From the NCBI GenBank assembly GCA_031276235.1, contig JAISNL010000169.1, positions 1-34,348 of the forward strand: a stretch of 34,348 nucleotides of DNA. Direction: 5' to 3'. The first letter of the stretch is position 1. Each line of letters opens with the position of its first letter. The DNA is from Prevotellaceae bacterium. Its GTDB lineage: Bacteria > Bacteroidota > Bacteroidia > Bacteroidales > UBA932. The position numbers and the translations under genes are program-made. Below the pieces are notes generated by a model. The model made no database searches. It saw only the letters and a program-made list of their open reading frames with translations, and was not told the DNA's origin. Below are positions 22,826 to 32,042 of the stretch, in pieces.

Positions 22826-24361
22826 TTAGTTATTTTTATTTTTTCGTTTTTTACTTGCTGCCATTTGATCCGATTTTGTACCGACCATGTTCATTGCACA
22901 GCGAAAACCTATATCACATGCCGATTTGTCTTCGTCAAGGAAACGGCGTGTACTCGGGCTAAGCCAATATGCTCTGTCCAAAAACGAACCGCCTTTATAT
23001 ACTCTTGATTTGTCGCTGATAAGAGATGTACGTCCTTTGCCAAGTTCGCCTTCGCCTTGATAGTACATGTCCGAAGTTTGCGATAAAATTTCGGGATTTT
23101 CACCTGCAGGAATATCTTTCATAAGCGATTTGTAATCGCCATCGTTATAATTGCGCAAGTCTCCTGTTTGATAGTTGAATCTGTCAGGAGTGTATCCTAT
23201 TGTATCGAATACCATTCTGCCGTACTGGTCTTTTTGTACCGGTTTTCCTTCACTGTCAACAACGAGTTGCGTGTAAACGTTTCCTCGGAATGGTTTGAAT
23301 TCATCCATATCGTTGAATGATAATGGACGGTAAACGTCTAAAACCCATTCGTTAACATTACCTGCCATGCAATACAAACCATAATCGTTTGGATAGAACG
23401 AACGCACTGGAGCTGGCGTAGCAAATGCATCGTTAGCATTGCCGGCAACTCCCATAAGGTCGCCTTTGCCTCTTTGGAAATTAGCCATCATTTGTCCGCG
23501 TGTTTTTTTATAATTGCTGCGCACCGAACCGCCTGCCCATGGATATACTTTACGTTCGGTAACGCGTTCGTTTTCTGTTACGCCTATAAGCCCAGCGGCT
23601 GCAAATTCCCATTCTGCTTCTGTCGGGAGACGGTATTTTGAAAACAATATGCCATCGCTCATTTGCACTCTGCGCGTTGCATTTTTATCTTCGGACGATA
23701 TATCTTTCAGCCCTTTGTTTATAGTACCTTCATACTGTCCTGCAAGATATGCATCCGTATTAAAATTGTTTTCATCTTTTTGGCTTGCCAAATCCAGTTT
23801 CAAGATTCCTTTCTTTACGAGTTGCAGTTCGTTTACACGGTCGGTACGCCACAAACAATAATCGCTTGCCTGACGCCATGTAACGCCAACAACAGGATAA
23901 TTGTCGAATGAAACATGCCGAAAATATGTTTCCACCATTGGTTCGTTATACGACATAGGGCTGCGCCAAACCAAACTGTCGGGCAGTGCATTCTGTACAA
24001 CATTCGGATATGATACATAAGTCCTGCCTAACCAGTGTATGTACATTCTGTAATCAACATTACGGACTTCTGTTTCATCTATATAATAAGAATCAACAGT
24101 AACTCTGCGCTGAGTATTGTTATTTGTAAAGCCAAGATCTTCTACAACTCGTCCCATAACATATAATCCGCCTTCGATAAATACGAGACCGGGCGCCGTT
24201 GCCTGTTTGCGCGGAGTTAATACTTCAAAACCGCCATATTCCCGGTCGTTGTATTTCCATCCTGTTGTTTCGGATACGCCACTACTTTTCTTTTTCAGGA
24301 AACATCCTGTTAAACTTAATGCAAGAATGCAATAAATTAATGGTAAAAATTTAAGTTTCAT
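22826..24361 (-). CDS. gldJ: GldJ-type gliding/type IX secretion lipoprotein (FGE-sulfatase fold)
   Basis: Outer-membrane-associated lipoprotein needed, in studied relatives, for type IX protein secretion and gliding. A lipoprotein signal ends LSLTGC (Cys20). The mature start TTGWKYNDREYGGFEV is GldJ-like. The remainder is a formylglycine-generating-enzyme/SUMF1-type domain: VFIEGGLYVMGR, TVDSYYIDETEVRNVDYRMYI, PVVGVTWRQASDYCLWRT, YRLPTEAEWEFAAAG, GLYCMAGNVNEWVLDVY, and a terminal SRVYKGGSFLDRA...IGFRCAM. GldK/PorK share this fold, so GldJ versus GldK is decided on the N-terminus and the murF neighbour and is not certain. A PorP/SprF-like gene lies just upstream; gldL, gldM and gldN are not in the window. 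Confidence 0.83.
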   Translation of the reverse strand: MKLKFLPLIYCILALSLTGCFLKKKSSGVSETTGWKYNDREYGGFEVLTPRKQATAPGLVFIEGGLYVMGRVVEDLGFTNNNTQRRVTVDSYYIDETEVRNVDYRMYIHWLGRTYVSYPNVVQNALPDSLVWRSPMSYNEPMVETYFRHVSFDNYPVVGVTWRQASDYCLWRTDRVNELQLVKKGILKLDLASQKDENNFNTDAYLAGQYEGTINKGLKDISSEDKNATRRVQMSDGILFSKYRLPTEAEWEFAAAGLIGVTENERVTERKVYPWAGGSVRSNYKKTRGQMMANFQRGKGDLMGVAGNANDAFATPAPVRSFYPNDYGLYCMAGNVNEWVLDVYRPLSFNDMDEFKPFRGNVYTQLVVDSEGKPVQKDQYGRMVFDTIGYTPDRFNYQTGDLRNYNDGDYKSLMKDIPAGENPEILSQTSDMYYQGEGELGKGRTSLISDKSRVYKGGSFLDRAYWLSPSTRRFLDEDKSACDIGFRCAMNMVGTKSDQMAASKKRKNKNN

Positions 24362-24387
24362 AATACCTTATTTATAAAATAATCCCA

Positions 24388-24395
24388 CAAAATTA
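24388..24395 (-). promoter_or_regulatory. -7 box (TAATTTTG) for gldJ
   Basis: Perfect TAnnTTTG on the minus strand, 26 nt before the gldJ ATG and within the gap after the PorP-like gene. gldJ may thus also be transcribed apart from its upstream neighbour. Confidence 0.45.
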
Positions 24396-24461
24396 TTATT
24401 ATTTTTAAACATATCGCTATTTTTATTTCTTTTTTCCATAAAATAATATTATTAAATATTG

Positions 24462-25526
24462 TTAATAGGGACATTTATACGTTCTGGTACGCTGATATTC
24501 AGTCGGTTGCTTGTCGTAATAAATTCCCTGCAATATATGTTCTTCTTCTTTATTTTTTAATTTAAATATAACATTTATCTCGTGCGCCGATACATAATAA
24601 GGTAACGAACCCAGATTGCCAAAGTTGGCGCTGTATGCTACATTAAAATATTTTGCTCTGAATCCTGCCGTAACAACAAAGGTTGAATTTTTGAAGCCTG
24701 TATTCGACCTGTGCGCCAAACCTGCAAATACCTTATTTATATCAAAATATGCTCCAATATCAATATCATCAAAATCGTATTGACGTATATATCTTACGTA
24801 TGGAGATATAACTAATGCATCTTCTTTTATTGCTCTGTTATTGTACCGTTGAATAACGGGAATGTCAAAAGCCGCATAACCTGTAATTTTCAGCGGAGCC
24901 GGTAATGATATAATCGTGGATTGCGATAAGTTTTGACCTCCAATGTTCAGTATTGCTGCTCCAGCTTTAAATCGCTTAAACAATATCGTTGCGCCAAATC
25001 CTGCGTATATTGTGCCGGTTTTTATTACCGGATAATCAGATGGATAAGCCATATTTCCGTTGAAATAAGGCATATCTGGAAATATCAAACCGTTGGGATT
25101 GCGCTTTCTGTCGAAATACGAAAGCGACAGACCTGCGCGTATGTACAGTTCGTCGGCAAGACGTATATTATTTGAATATGCCAAACTTATTGATGTTGTT
25201 GTAAAAACACCTTTTGCAACATTATCATGCATTATCATAAGTCCGAAACCGCTATTGATTTTCGCAAAATACAAATCGTATGCAGCGATATATGTTGCAA
25301 ACGGACTTTTATATGTAGGATATTGATTTCTGTAGCCTAAGGATATGCGTGAATAATCTTCGTTTCCTACATGGCTCGGATTAAAATTCATAGCCGTAGA
25401 TTCGAAAAGACTGAATATCGGGTCTTGTGCATGTAAAACATTTGCAGTAAACAAAAACAAACATGTTACATGCAAAAACAACAATTTACAGCAATATTTT
25501 ATTTGGGTAATTTCGTTCAAATCCAA
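24462..25526 (-). CDS. PorP/SprF family type IX secretion outer-membrane protein
   Basis: Predicted outer-membrane beta-barrel. An N-terminal signal peptide (CKLLFLHVTCLFLFTANVLHA) is followed by QDPIFSLFESTAMNFNPSHVG, the typical opening of the PorP/SprF family, with SRISLGYRNQYP, GLMIMHDNVAKG and alternating aromatic beta-strands later (AGFRAKYFNVAYSANFG). 354 residues is slightly above the usual ~300-330. PorP is part of the P. gingivalis secretion machinery and SprF serves SprB export in Flavobacterium; paralogues are common, so the partner is unknown. The start appears to be TTG (25526): no ATG precedes the signal peptide in frame, and the promoter at 25549-25577 leaves room for nothing longer. 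Next to the GldJ-type gene. Confidence 0.85.
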   Translation of the reverse strand: MDLNEITQIKYCCKLLFLHVTCLFLFTANVLHAQDPIFSLFESTAMNFNPSHVGNEDYSRISLGYRNQYPTYKSPFATYIAAYDLYFAKINSGFGLMIMHDNVAKGVFTTTSISLAYSNNIRLADELYIRAGLSLSYFDRKRNPNGLIFPDMPYFNGNMAYPSDYPVIKTGTIYAGFGATILFKRFKAGAAILNIGGQNLSQSTIISLPAPLKITGYAAFDIPVIQRYNNRAIKEDALVISPYVRYIRQYDFDDIDIGAYFDINKVFAGLAHRSNTGFKNSTFVVTAGFRAKYFNVAYSANFGNLGSLPYYVSAHEINVIFKLKNKEEEHILQGIYYDKQPTEYQRTRTYKCPY

Positions 25527-25548
25527 TATGATATATAATTATATGGCG

Positions 25549-25577
25549 CAAAGGTATATAAAATTTATTTACTGCAA
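25549..25577 (-). promoter_or_regulatory. Promoter for the PorP/SprF-like gene
   Basis: The minus strand reads TTG (25577-25575), 18 nt, TACCTTTG (25556-25549); 23 nt before the TTG start, supporting that start. Confidence 0.6.
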
Positions 25578-25741
25578 TACAAAAATATAAATTTAATGTT
25601 AACATATTCTATGTTTAATCGGGTGAGTGCAGTTATGCTTATGTTCTATTGAGATGTAACAAAATCATTTATTGATATGATAAACGTTCAGTTAGTAATT
25701 GATTAGCGCTTTTGCATTAGGGTTTGTCAACTCATCAATTA

Positions 25742-25761
25742 TAAAAAACCATCAATGGTTT
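25742..25761 (-). terminator. Terminator overlapping the histidine kinase stop codon
   Basis: AAACCAT and ATGGTTT (25746-25761) form a tight hairpin that includes the kinase stop, followed on the minus strand by TTTTTTAT. The loop is only two nucleotides if all 7 bp form, so the effective stem is probably shorter. Confidence 0.45.
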
Positions 25762-28700
25762 CGCGCCTCAGGCAATTCAACGATAAAGCAGGTTTTTCCG
25801 TCTTCCGAAGGCGAGTAATATATTCGTCCGCCGAAATTTTCAATAATGTTCTTTGAAATAGCCAAACCTAATCCTGTGCCGCTTGATTTGGTAGTAAAAT
25901 TCGGCTGAAACAGATTTTTGCGCAATTCTTCGCTTATTCCGGTTCCCGAATCCTGCACTTTGAACCGGTAACAGCCATTGGGTAAATCGGATGCAAACAG
26001 TTTGATTTCGCCTTCGCCGTCATCGCCTATTGCCTGTATTGCATTTTTTATAAGATTTGTAAATACTCGCTGCAACTGTTCATACAAAGCCGATACTGTT
26101 TTGGGACGAACTCCGTCAACACAAAGCGATATTTTTATGTTTTCATATCCTTTGAATACGGTCAACTGTTTTTCCAGCAATTCTACTACATCTACACTGT
26201 GTCGTTCAATATTTGCAAATTTTGCAAAATCCGAAAATTCGGATGCGGTCAGCGATAAAATGCTTATCTGTTCCATTAATGATTTTGCCAGACTGTCGAA
26301 ATGCTGTTCCCAATTCGGGTCATTATTTTTTTTCAAACGCATTACATGCTGAATATTAAGCCGCATTGGCGTTAGAGGATTTTTTATTTCATGTGCAATT
26401 TGTTGAGCCATTTCGCGCCATGCGTGTTCCCGCTCGGTTTTGGCAAGTTTCAGGGCGCTTTCGGCAAGTTTGTCGAGCATCGAATTATAGGCGCTGACAA
26501 GGCTTCCTATTTCATCATTACCTTTATATTTAATATGTTCGGATTTTCCTGTCAAATTAAATTTTCCTATTTGCGAACGCACAGTATCCAGCGGTTTAGT
26601 CAACAGATTTGATATGACAGTTGCAAATAAAATTCCGAGTATTATTACTACAATAAAAATGTTTATCACGGTGTTTGCCAAAGCAAGCCATTCTTCGCGA
26701 AACTTGCGCTGATGTTCAAAATATGGAAGATTTAAATATACAAGTTTTTTGTCATTATTGTTATAAAAAGCAAAATAAATAGAGTTGAATTTAAGACTTC
26801 CGATATTGTCATAATACATGTAATAAGGTTGATTTTGAGCATTTAAGTTGACAAATGCCTGTATATTCATATTCAATCCAAGTAATTTGCGGTCGAAAAT
26901 TTCGGGTCGCGATGTTGATAAAAGTTTGCCATCGAGCGAATAAATATTTATATCAATATGATACAGGTTCGACAGCGCTATCAGCCACAATGACAAATCG
27001 CGCGTTGCTGAAATATCATCCAACATTCCATAGCGCAAAGCAAATTCGTTTTTTATCATCTGTATTTTTTCTTCGATTGATTCTGTTTTATTTTTCTCGA
27101 ATTGGCTGAAAGTGTGCCACAATATAGTGCCGCCAACTACAACCAGCAAAAATAAAACAAGTATCAGCAATAAGATTCTTGTTTTTTGTCGAAAATTTAT
27201 TGTTCTGTTTATTTCCAGTATGTCGAATCCGATGCAACGCAATATTATTGCAAGTATTATTATAAAAAACAAAAACACAAACGAGTTGGATGAAATATAT
27301 TCCAGCGGTGAAATTACAGGCAGCGATATAATGATTGAATCGTTTTCGCCGTTATCAATGTAATAGTGAATATAACCGTTGTGTATAAAGAAAGAACGGC
27401 TTTTTATTTTCTTTGCAATATTGAGTTCGTAACCATATCCAAAATTGCCATAACGGGAAACGAGTTTGTTTTTGAAATATTTTGCGTATGAATAATAATT
27501 TTCCTGCAATAATTTATTCGGTTGATTTTTACGGTCGAGCAACAATTCGGGATACCCAATATATTGAGATTCGGAAAGCGAAGTGAAAGATAAAAACAGT
27601 CTGGTTTCAACATTGCCTGCATACAACAATTCTGCCAGATAATTGATTTTGCCGTTGCCCGTTGCTATAAACCACAAAGGCAACTCGCCTACCCTGCTTC
27701 CGTAAACAGATTTTTCGCCATCAAAAAAATTGAAACAATCGTAATTCGTTTCACTGTTTGACTCTGTAACAAACAGTAAATCTTTTTTTTGACACAAATT
27801 CAAATGCAAATCATAACTTTTAAAATAGCCGCCGAAATATTTTTCGCCTAAATAATTTAATATCACACTTATGTCAATATTTGTATCTTTTACGTAAAGT
27901 TGTAACTGCCCATCGGATAACAGTTTGTCGGATATTTCGGCAAACATGGTTTCGAATGTCGGATCGTTTTTTTGAGATATTAATTCTGCAAGATTTTCAG
28001 TGATTTGTTTGGTTTTGCGAAATCCTTCGCTCAATACAGTCGAAACGCAAAATACGGTTGACAGCGCAACAAACAATACAAATGTTTTTAATTTTGATTT
28101 GACAGCAAAACAAATTTTTGATATAAAAACAAAATATACGGCAAAAAAAAGTAATATTTCAATGTGAAGTTCAGCGCATAAAATCAGTATAAACACAGCC
28201 AGCGATAACTGTATTAAAACAATTATTGCACAGTACAATTTAGACTTTAAATTGCACATCCATAAAATCTGCAACATGGCAAATCCCATAAACATCAGCG
28301 CCATCAACAGATACGACAAAACGGTGAACCAATTTATATCATATATTCTGTGAACATCAAGCGAGAAATTGGAATCGTTGGTTAATGTTAGCGGCAACAG
28401 CAAACACAATACAGACTGAACAACCGAAAAAAGAATTAAACTGCATCTTATAATATAACCTTTGTTTACGTTGCTTTTCTGTATTGCAAAAGAAATATTG
28501 CGCCTCTTTACAAATACAACACAAATAACGGTAAATATAAAACAAACATATAAAAATAAAACTCCGAAAGATGTCAGAAATTTTGATGAAGCGTAATAGG
28601 ATGAATTGAAAAAATTAAATTCGGCGCTGGCTGTTCCCCAGTCACTGTACACAACAAACAATGCGCACGCAAATATTGCAATGATGGAAAGCGCTGTTTT

Positions 28701-29447
28701 AAGAATGCTTCGCCGAAACAAAAACTGCGCCGCCGCAATTACAAAAACCAGCAACAGCAATACAATTCCAAACCAGCGAACATACATTGACACAGGATTT
28801 GCGTTTTCGCCAACATCTATTCCCAATACAAACAGCGGAGTTCCGTCTGCTCCTTTAATTGTATATCCGTCGTAGAAACCTGCATTTTCCAGAAACAACG
28901 ACGGAGATACATCAAAATTTTCTGAAAATCTGCTTTTTAAAAAATCATTTTCATAAAAATAATAAGTTATTATACCTATGACATAAACTATTTTGAAGTT
29001 GCCGCACACGTAAGCCTTTGCTACATAGCGATTGTCGGTTGCCGTCTCTGATAAAAATAATTCATTATCAAAACCTGTAAATTTTTCTACTGTATCAGTT
29101 TCAAGCAAATCTTCGTTTCTCACAGGCAAACTCGAAGACCAGAATATCAAACTGCCGTTGTTGAAACAGAAAAAACCTTCGCTTGCATTGCAGTCAACAT
29201 TTATATTATACAGAACATCCTGCAATGCCGAATCTGGCGCAGCACAAAGTTTATCCAACAAATCCTTTGAAATTTTTTCAAGTTTTTTTTGTTTTTCCTG
29301 TATTTGATATTCTGCACATTTTATTTGATTTTCGTAGTATGAAACCGAATACTGTTCAAAAATAACAGAATATAATATCGCAAAGCAGGCAACAATAAAC
29401 GTTGCTATCAACGTACGTTTCAGATATTTCTGCTTATTGCTTTTCAA
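25752..29447 (-). CDS. Very large multi-membrane sensor histidine kinase
   Basis: Inner-membrane kinase of 1231 residues. Order seen: a basic N-terminus and transmembrane segment (about 13-31); an extracytoplasmic region to about 225; a run of about seven transmembrane helices (about 227-455); a second extracytoplasmic block to about 725; two helices (about 735-800); a third short sensor region (LAIALSNLYHIDINIYSLDGKLL-like text); one more helix near 945; HAMP (LTKPLDTVRSQIGKF...GNDEIGSLVSAYN); HisKA with HEIKNPLTP (His1019); and HATPase boxes NLIKNAIQA, DSGTGI, GTGLGLAI. The kinase core is NtrY-like. No response regulator adjoins it. Starts with a TTG six nucleotides after the purB stop, with no in-frame ATG near, so it is likely co-translated with purB. 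Signal unknown. Confidence 0.9.
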   Translation of the reverse strand: MKSNKQKYLKRTLIATFIVACFAILYSVIFEQYSVSYYENQIKCAEYQIQEKQKKLEKISKDLLDKLCAAPDSALQDVLYNINVDCNASEGFFCFNNGSLIFWSSSLPVRNEDLLETDTVEKFTGFDNELFLSETATDNRYVAKAYVCGNFKIVYVIGIITYYFYENDFLKSRFSENFDVSPSLFLENAGFYDGYTIKGADGTPLFVLGIDVGENANPVSMYVRWFGIVLLLLVFVIAAAQFLFRRSILKTALSIIAIFACALFVVYSDWGTASAEFNFFNSSYYASSKFLTSFGVLFLYVCFIFTVICVVFVKRRNISFAIQKSNVNKGYIIRCSLILFSVVQSVLCLLLPLTLTNDSNFSLDVHRIYDINWFTVLSYLLMALMFMGFAMLQILWMCNLKSKLYCAIIVLIQLSLAVFILILCAELHIEILLFFAVYFVFISKICFAVKSKLKTFVLFVALSTVFCVSTVLSEGFRKTKQITENLAELISQKNDPTFETMFAEISDKLLSDGQLQLYVKDTNIDISVILNYLGEKYFGGYFKSYDLHLNLCQKKDLLFVTESNSETNYDCFNFFDGEKSVYGSRVGELPLWFIATGNGKINYLAELLYAGNVETRLFLSFTSLSESQYIGYPELLLDRKNQPNKLLQENYYSYAKYFKNKLVSRYGNFGYGYELNIAKKIKSRSFFIHNGYIHYYIDNGENDSIIISLPVISPLEYISSNSFVFLFFIIILAIILRCIGFDILEINRTINFRQKTRILLLILVLFLLVVVGGTILWHTFSQFEKNKTESIEEKIQMIKNEFALRYGMLDDISATRDLSLWLIALSNLYHIDINIYSLDGKLLSTSRPEIFDRKLLGLNMNIQAFVNLNAQNQPYYMYYDNIGSLKFNSIYFAFYNNNDKKLVYLNLPYFEHQRKFREEWLALANTVINIFIVVIILGILFATVISNLLTKPLDTVRSQIGKFNLTGKSEHIKYKGNDEIGSLVSAYNSMLDKLAESALKLAKTEREHAWREMAQQIAHEIKNPLTPMRLNIQHVMRLKKNNDPNWEQHFDSLAKSLMEQISILSLTASEFSDFAKFANIERHSVDVVELLEKQLTVFKGYENIKISLCVDGVRPKTVSALYEQLQRVFTNLIKNAIQAIGDDGEGEIKLFASDLPNGCYRFKVQDSGTGISEELRKNLFQPNFTTKSSGTGLGLAISKNIIENFGGRIYYSPSEDGKTCFIVELPEARNH

Positions 29448-29453
29448 GGCGAT

Positions 29454-30803
29454 TTATGTTTTTATTCCTATATAATTATGCGGACTTATTTTTTTCAATT
29501 CAGTTTTTAATGCATCCGAAATATCAAGCGCATCAATAAATTTTTTGATATGCAGTTCGGTAACAATGTCGTTAGTCCGTGTAAGTTCTTTAAGTTTTTC
29601 ATAAGCATCAGGATAAGCCTCGCGGCGCAAAACTGTCTGTATGGCTTCGGCTACAACCATCCAGTTTTTATTCAAATCGCGACTAATCGCTTCGCTGTTA
29701 AGATAAATTTTATTCAATCCTTTAAGGATAGACTTGAATGCAATAACAGTGTGAGCAACAGGAACTCCAATATTCCGCAAAACAGTGGAATCGGTTAAAT
29801 CGCGCTGCAAACGTGATATGGGAAGTTTTGCCGAAAGATGCTCAAACAGCGCATTTGCAACGCCAAGATTTCCTTCCGCATTTTCAAAGTCTATAGGATT
29901 TACCTTGTGCGGCATCGCCGATGAACCTATTTCATCGCTTTTGATTTTCTGCTTGAAATATTCCAAAGAAATATAAGTCCACATATCGCGACACAAGTCA
30001 ATCAATATAACATTTATACGTTTAAGATTGTCGAAAATTGCCGCAAGTTTATCATAATGATCAATTTGAGTAGTTGATTGCGAACGTTCGAGATTCAGCA
30101 CATTTTCTACAAAATTATTTGCAAAGCTGCGCCAGTCTATTTCAGGATATGCAACATGATGAGCGTTAAAATTTCCTGTTGCCCCGCCAAATTTTGCAGA
30201 ACAGCGCATATCTTTCAATGAATTTGTCTGTTTTACAAGACGCTCTACAAAAACATTAATTTCTTTTCCCAAACGCGTAGGCGATGCCGGCTGCCCATGA
30301 GTTCGCGCCAACATTGCAACATCGCTCCATCCTACTGATAAATCGGAAAGTTTGTTTTTAATTTCATTTATCAACGGAAAATAAATATTATTTAACGCTT
30401 CGTGCAACGAATAAGGCGCTGCAGTATTGTTGATATCCTGCGACGTTAATCCGAAATGAACAAATTCACGAAAAACGGACAAACCAAATTCATCAAATTT
30501 ATTTTTCAAAAAATATTCAACAGCCTTCACATCATGATTGGTAATTTTTTCCGTTTCCTTTATCCGCCGAGCATCGACAATATTAAAATTAATATATACA
30601 TTGCGCAGTTTGGCATAATACGACTTGTCGAATTTTTCAAGTTGCGACAACGGCAATTCGCACAGAGCAATAAAATATTCAACTTCAATCATTATTCGAT
30701 ATTTTATCAATCCGTATTCCGAAAAATACGGAGACAATGTTTCTGTTTGCAGTCTGTAACGTCCGTCTATCGGCGACACTGCCGTAAGAGTATTAAAATC
30801 CAT
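29454..30803 (-). CDS. purB: Adenylosuccinate lyase
   Basis: Catalyses two fumarate-releasing steps: SAICAR to AICAR in purine synthesis, and adenylosuccinate to AMP. Fumarase/aspartase superfamily text: SPIDGRYR at the N-terminus, TNHDVKAVEYFL, FGLTSQDINNTA, ARTHGQPASPTRLGKE, GGATGNFNAH and the signature SSAMPHKVNPIDFENAEGN. The ORF track opens at a TTG (30827), but that TTG is part of a TACCTTTG -7 box; the ATG at 30803 (MDFNTLTAVSPIDGRY) is the real start, giving 449 residues. It leads an apparent two-gene unit with the sensor kinase, an odd pairing of housekeeping enzyme and sensor. Confidence 0.96.
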   Translation of the reverse strand: MDFNTLTAVSPIDGRYRLQTETLSPYFSEYGLIKYRIMIEVEYFIALCELPLSQLEKFDKSYYAKLRNVYINFNIVDARRIKETEKITNHDVKAVEYFLKNKFDEFGLSVFREFVHFGLTSQDINNTAAPYSLHEALNNIYFPLINEIKNKLSDLSVGWSDVAMLARTHGQPASPTRLGKEINVFVERLVKQTNSLKDMRCSAKFGGATGNFNAHHVAYPEIDWRSFANNFVENVLNLERSQSTTQIDHYDKLAAIFDNLKRINVILIDLCRDMWTYISLEYFKQKIKSDEIGSSAMPHKVNPIDFENAEGNLGVANALFEHLSAKLPISRLQRDLTDSTVLRNIGVPVAHTVIAFKSILKGLNKIYLNSEAISRDLNKNWMVVAEAIQTVLRREAYPDAYEKLKELTRTNDIVTELHIKKFIDALDISDALKTELKKISPHNYIGIKT

Positions 30804-30824
30804 ATTAAAAAAATTTGCAGATTG

Positions 30825-30832
30825 CAAAGGTA
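30825..30832 (-). promoter_or_regulatory. -7 box (TACCTTTG) for purB
   Basis: Perfect TAnnTTTG 22 nt before the 30803 ATG; overlaps and excludes the ORF-track TTG start. Confidence 0.55.
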
Positions 30833-31037
30833 ATAAATATTAACTCATTTTACGCAGGTTTATAATTTTTTACAGATTGCAAATTCTTCTTAATTATGAT
30901 AGCCCGTACAATGTATGACATTACATTTTTTATTGTTCGTAACATAAATTATTTGATTGACAAATTTTTATAATTACATGTTTTTTGCAACATCATTAAA
31001 ATTTTTATTCGTCTGTGTGTACATCAAATTTTTCATA

Positions 31038-31045
31038 TATATTTG
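31038..31045 (+). promoter_or_regulatory. -7 box (TATATTTG) for gcvH
   Basis: Perfect TAnnTTTG 31 nt before the gcvH ATG. Confidence 0.5.
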
Positions 31046-31075
31046 CAACATTAAAAATAATCAAAATTAAAAGCA

Positions 31076-31456
31076 ATGAATATACCATCAAACTTAAAGT
31101 ATTCCAATGACCACGAATGGATTCGTGTTGAAGATAATCATACAGCCGTTGTCGGCATTACCGATTTTGCTCAAAGTCAGTTGGGCGATATTGTTTTTGT
31201 TGACATACAAACCGAAGGCGAAACGCTTTCAGCAGGTGAAGTTTTTGGCGCAATAGAAGCAGTAAAAACAGTTTCGGATGCATTAATGCCTGTTTCGGGC
31301 AAAATTATAGAAGTAAACACCGAACTCGAAAACGCCCCCGAGTTGGTAAACAAAGATCCTTACGGCAACGGATGGATGATAAAAATAGAGATGACAAATC
31401 CCAATGAATTAACTGATTTGCTTACGGCAGAACAATATCAGGAAATTGCACAATAA
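31076..31456 (+). CDS. gcvH: Glycine cleavage system H protein
   Basis: Small lipoyl carrier that shuttles the aminomethyl group between the P, T and L proteins of glycine cleavage. 126 residues, full length: [36 protein letters not shown], then the lipoylation site [11 protein letters not shown] with Lys64, and the C-terminal [15 protein letters not shown]. Own promoter and terminator; gcvP and gcvT are not nearby. In bacteria H protein can also serve as a lipoate-transfer hub, which would fit a lone gene. Confidence 0.97.
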   Translation: MNIPSNLKYSNDHEWIRVEDNHTAVVGITDFAQSQLGDIVFVDIQTEGETLSAGEVFGAIEAVKTVSDALMPVSGKIIEVNTELENAPELVNKDPYGNGWMIKIEMTNPNELTDLLTAEQYQEIAQ

Positions 31457-31482
31457 TTTTTTTGCGTTCATAATTTACACGC

Positions 31483-31513
31483 CTGCAGAAATTTAAGAAA
31501 TTTATTTCTGCAG
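31483..31513 (+). terminator. Hairpin after gcvH
   Basis: CTGCAGAAAT (31483-31492) and ATTTCTGCAG (31504-31513) form a 10-bp stem with an 11-nt loop, followed by TGTGTTTGTT. A weak T tract, so termination is probable rather than certain. Confidence 0.55.
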
Positions 31514-31990
31514 TGTGTTTGTTATATAAGAGGGTTAAGGAATGTGTTTGCGATAATCTGTAAACCATATTTAAATAGGCTTTTAGCGAGATTTCCGTGG
31601 TTTTTTACTTTGATATTTTCATGTGCAAATATTCCAACAATATATGCCCAAGCAAACGCTATCATAACGATAGAAACCTTTACAAGGCAAACTGCAGATA
31701 ATTATATTTTTATAATTTATTTATGATAGATATTTCATGTATCTTTTGCATCATGTTTTACAAAAAAAATGAAGTTTTTGCATGGCATTTCAATTAATTG
31801 TGTACTTTTACACTTGACCTTGATATTTTTCGTTACAATTGATTATAAATAAGATAATTCCATGACAAATTTATGTTTTTTGTCATGTAAAAAAAATATT
31901 TACATTTACTTTTCATTACTCCGTGTCTTTCTAAAAATTTAATTCATAAATTACGTCTGAATTTATTTGATAAGGTGCGTGTATTTCATA

Positions 31991-32019
31991 AAAAACCGAC
32001 CTTTCAAAAGTCGGTTTTT
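31991..32019. terminator. Terminator of the sigma-factor operon
   Basis: AAAAACCGAC (31991-32000) with GTCGGTTTTT (32010-32019), loop of nine; A and T tracts on both sides make it work in either direction. 24 nt after the DUF4252 gene stop. Confidence 0.8.
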
Positions 32020-32042
32020 CAATGTGAAACAAAGAGTCAAAA

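Larger units (their letters stand above)
31457..32042. other. 586-bp convergent intergenic region with three hairpins
   Basis: The gcvH hairpin (31483-31513), a CATGACAAA/TTTGTCATG hairpin (31861-31887, 9-bp stem), and the bidirectional terminator at 31991-32019. A 60-codon GTG ORF (31544-31726) has a hydrophobic stretch ending IYAQ, reminiscent of a secretion signal, but nothing else supports it; it may be the remnant of a lost secreted protein. Confidence 0.5.

Noticed and set aside
31544-31726. 60-codon ORF with signal-peptide-like text after gcvH
   Set aside because: GTG start, lies after the gcvH hairpin, no promoter box, ends shortly after the supposed signal. Possibly a remnant of a secreted protein but not supportable as a gene.
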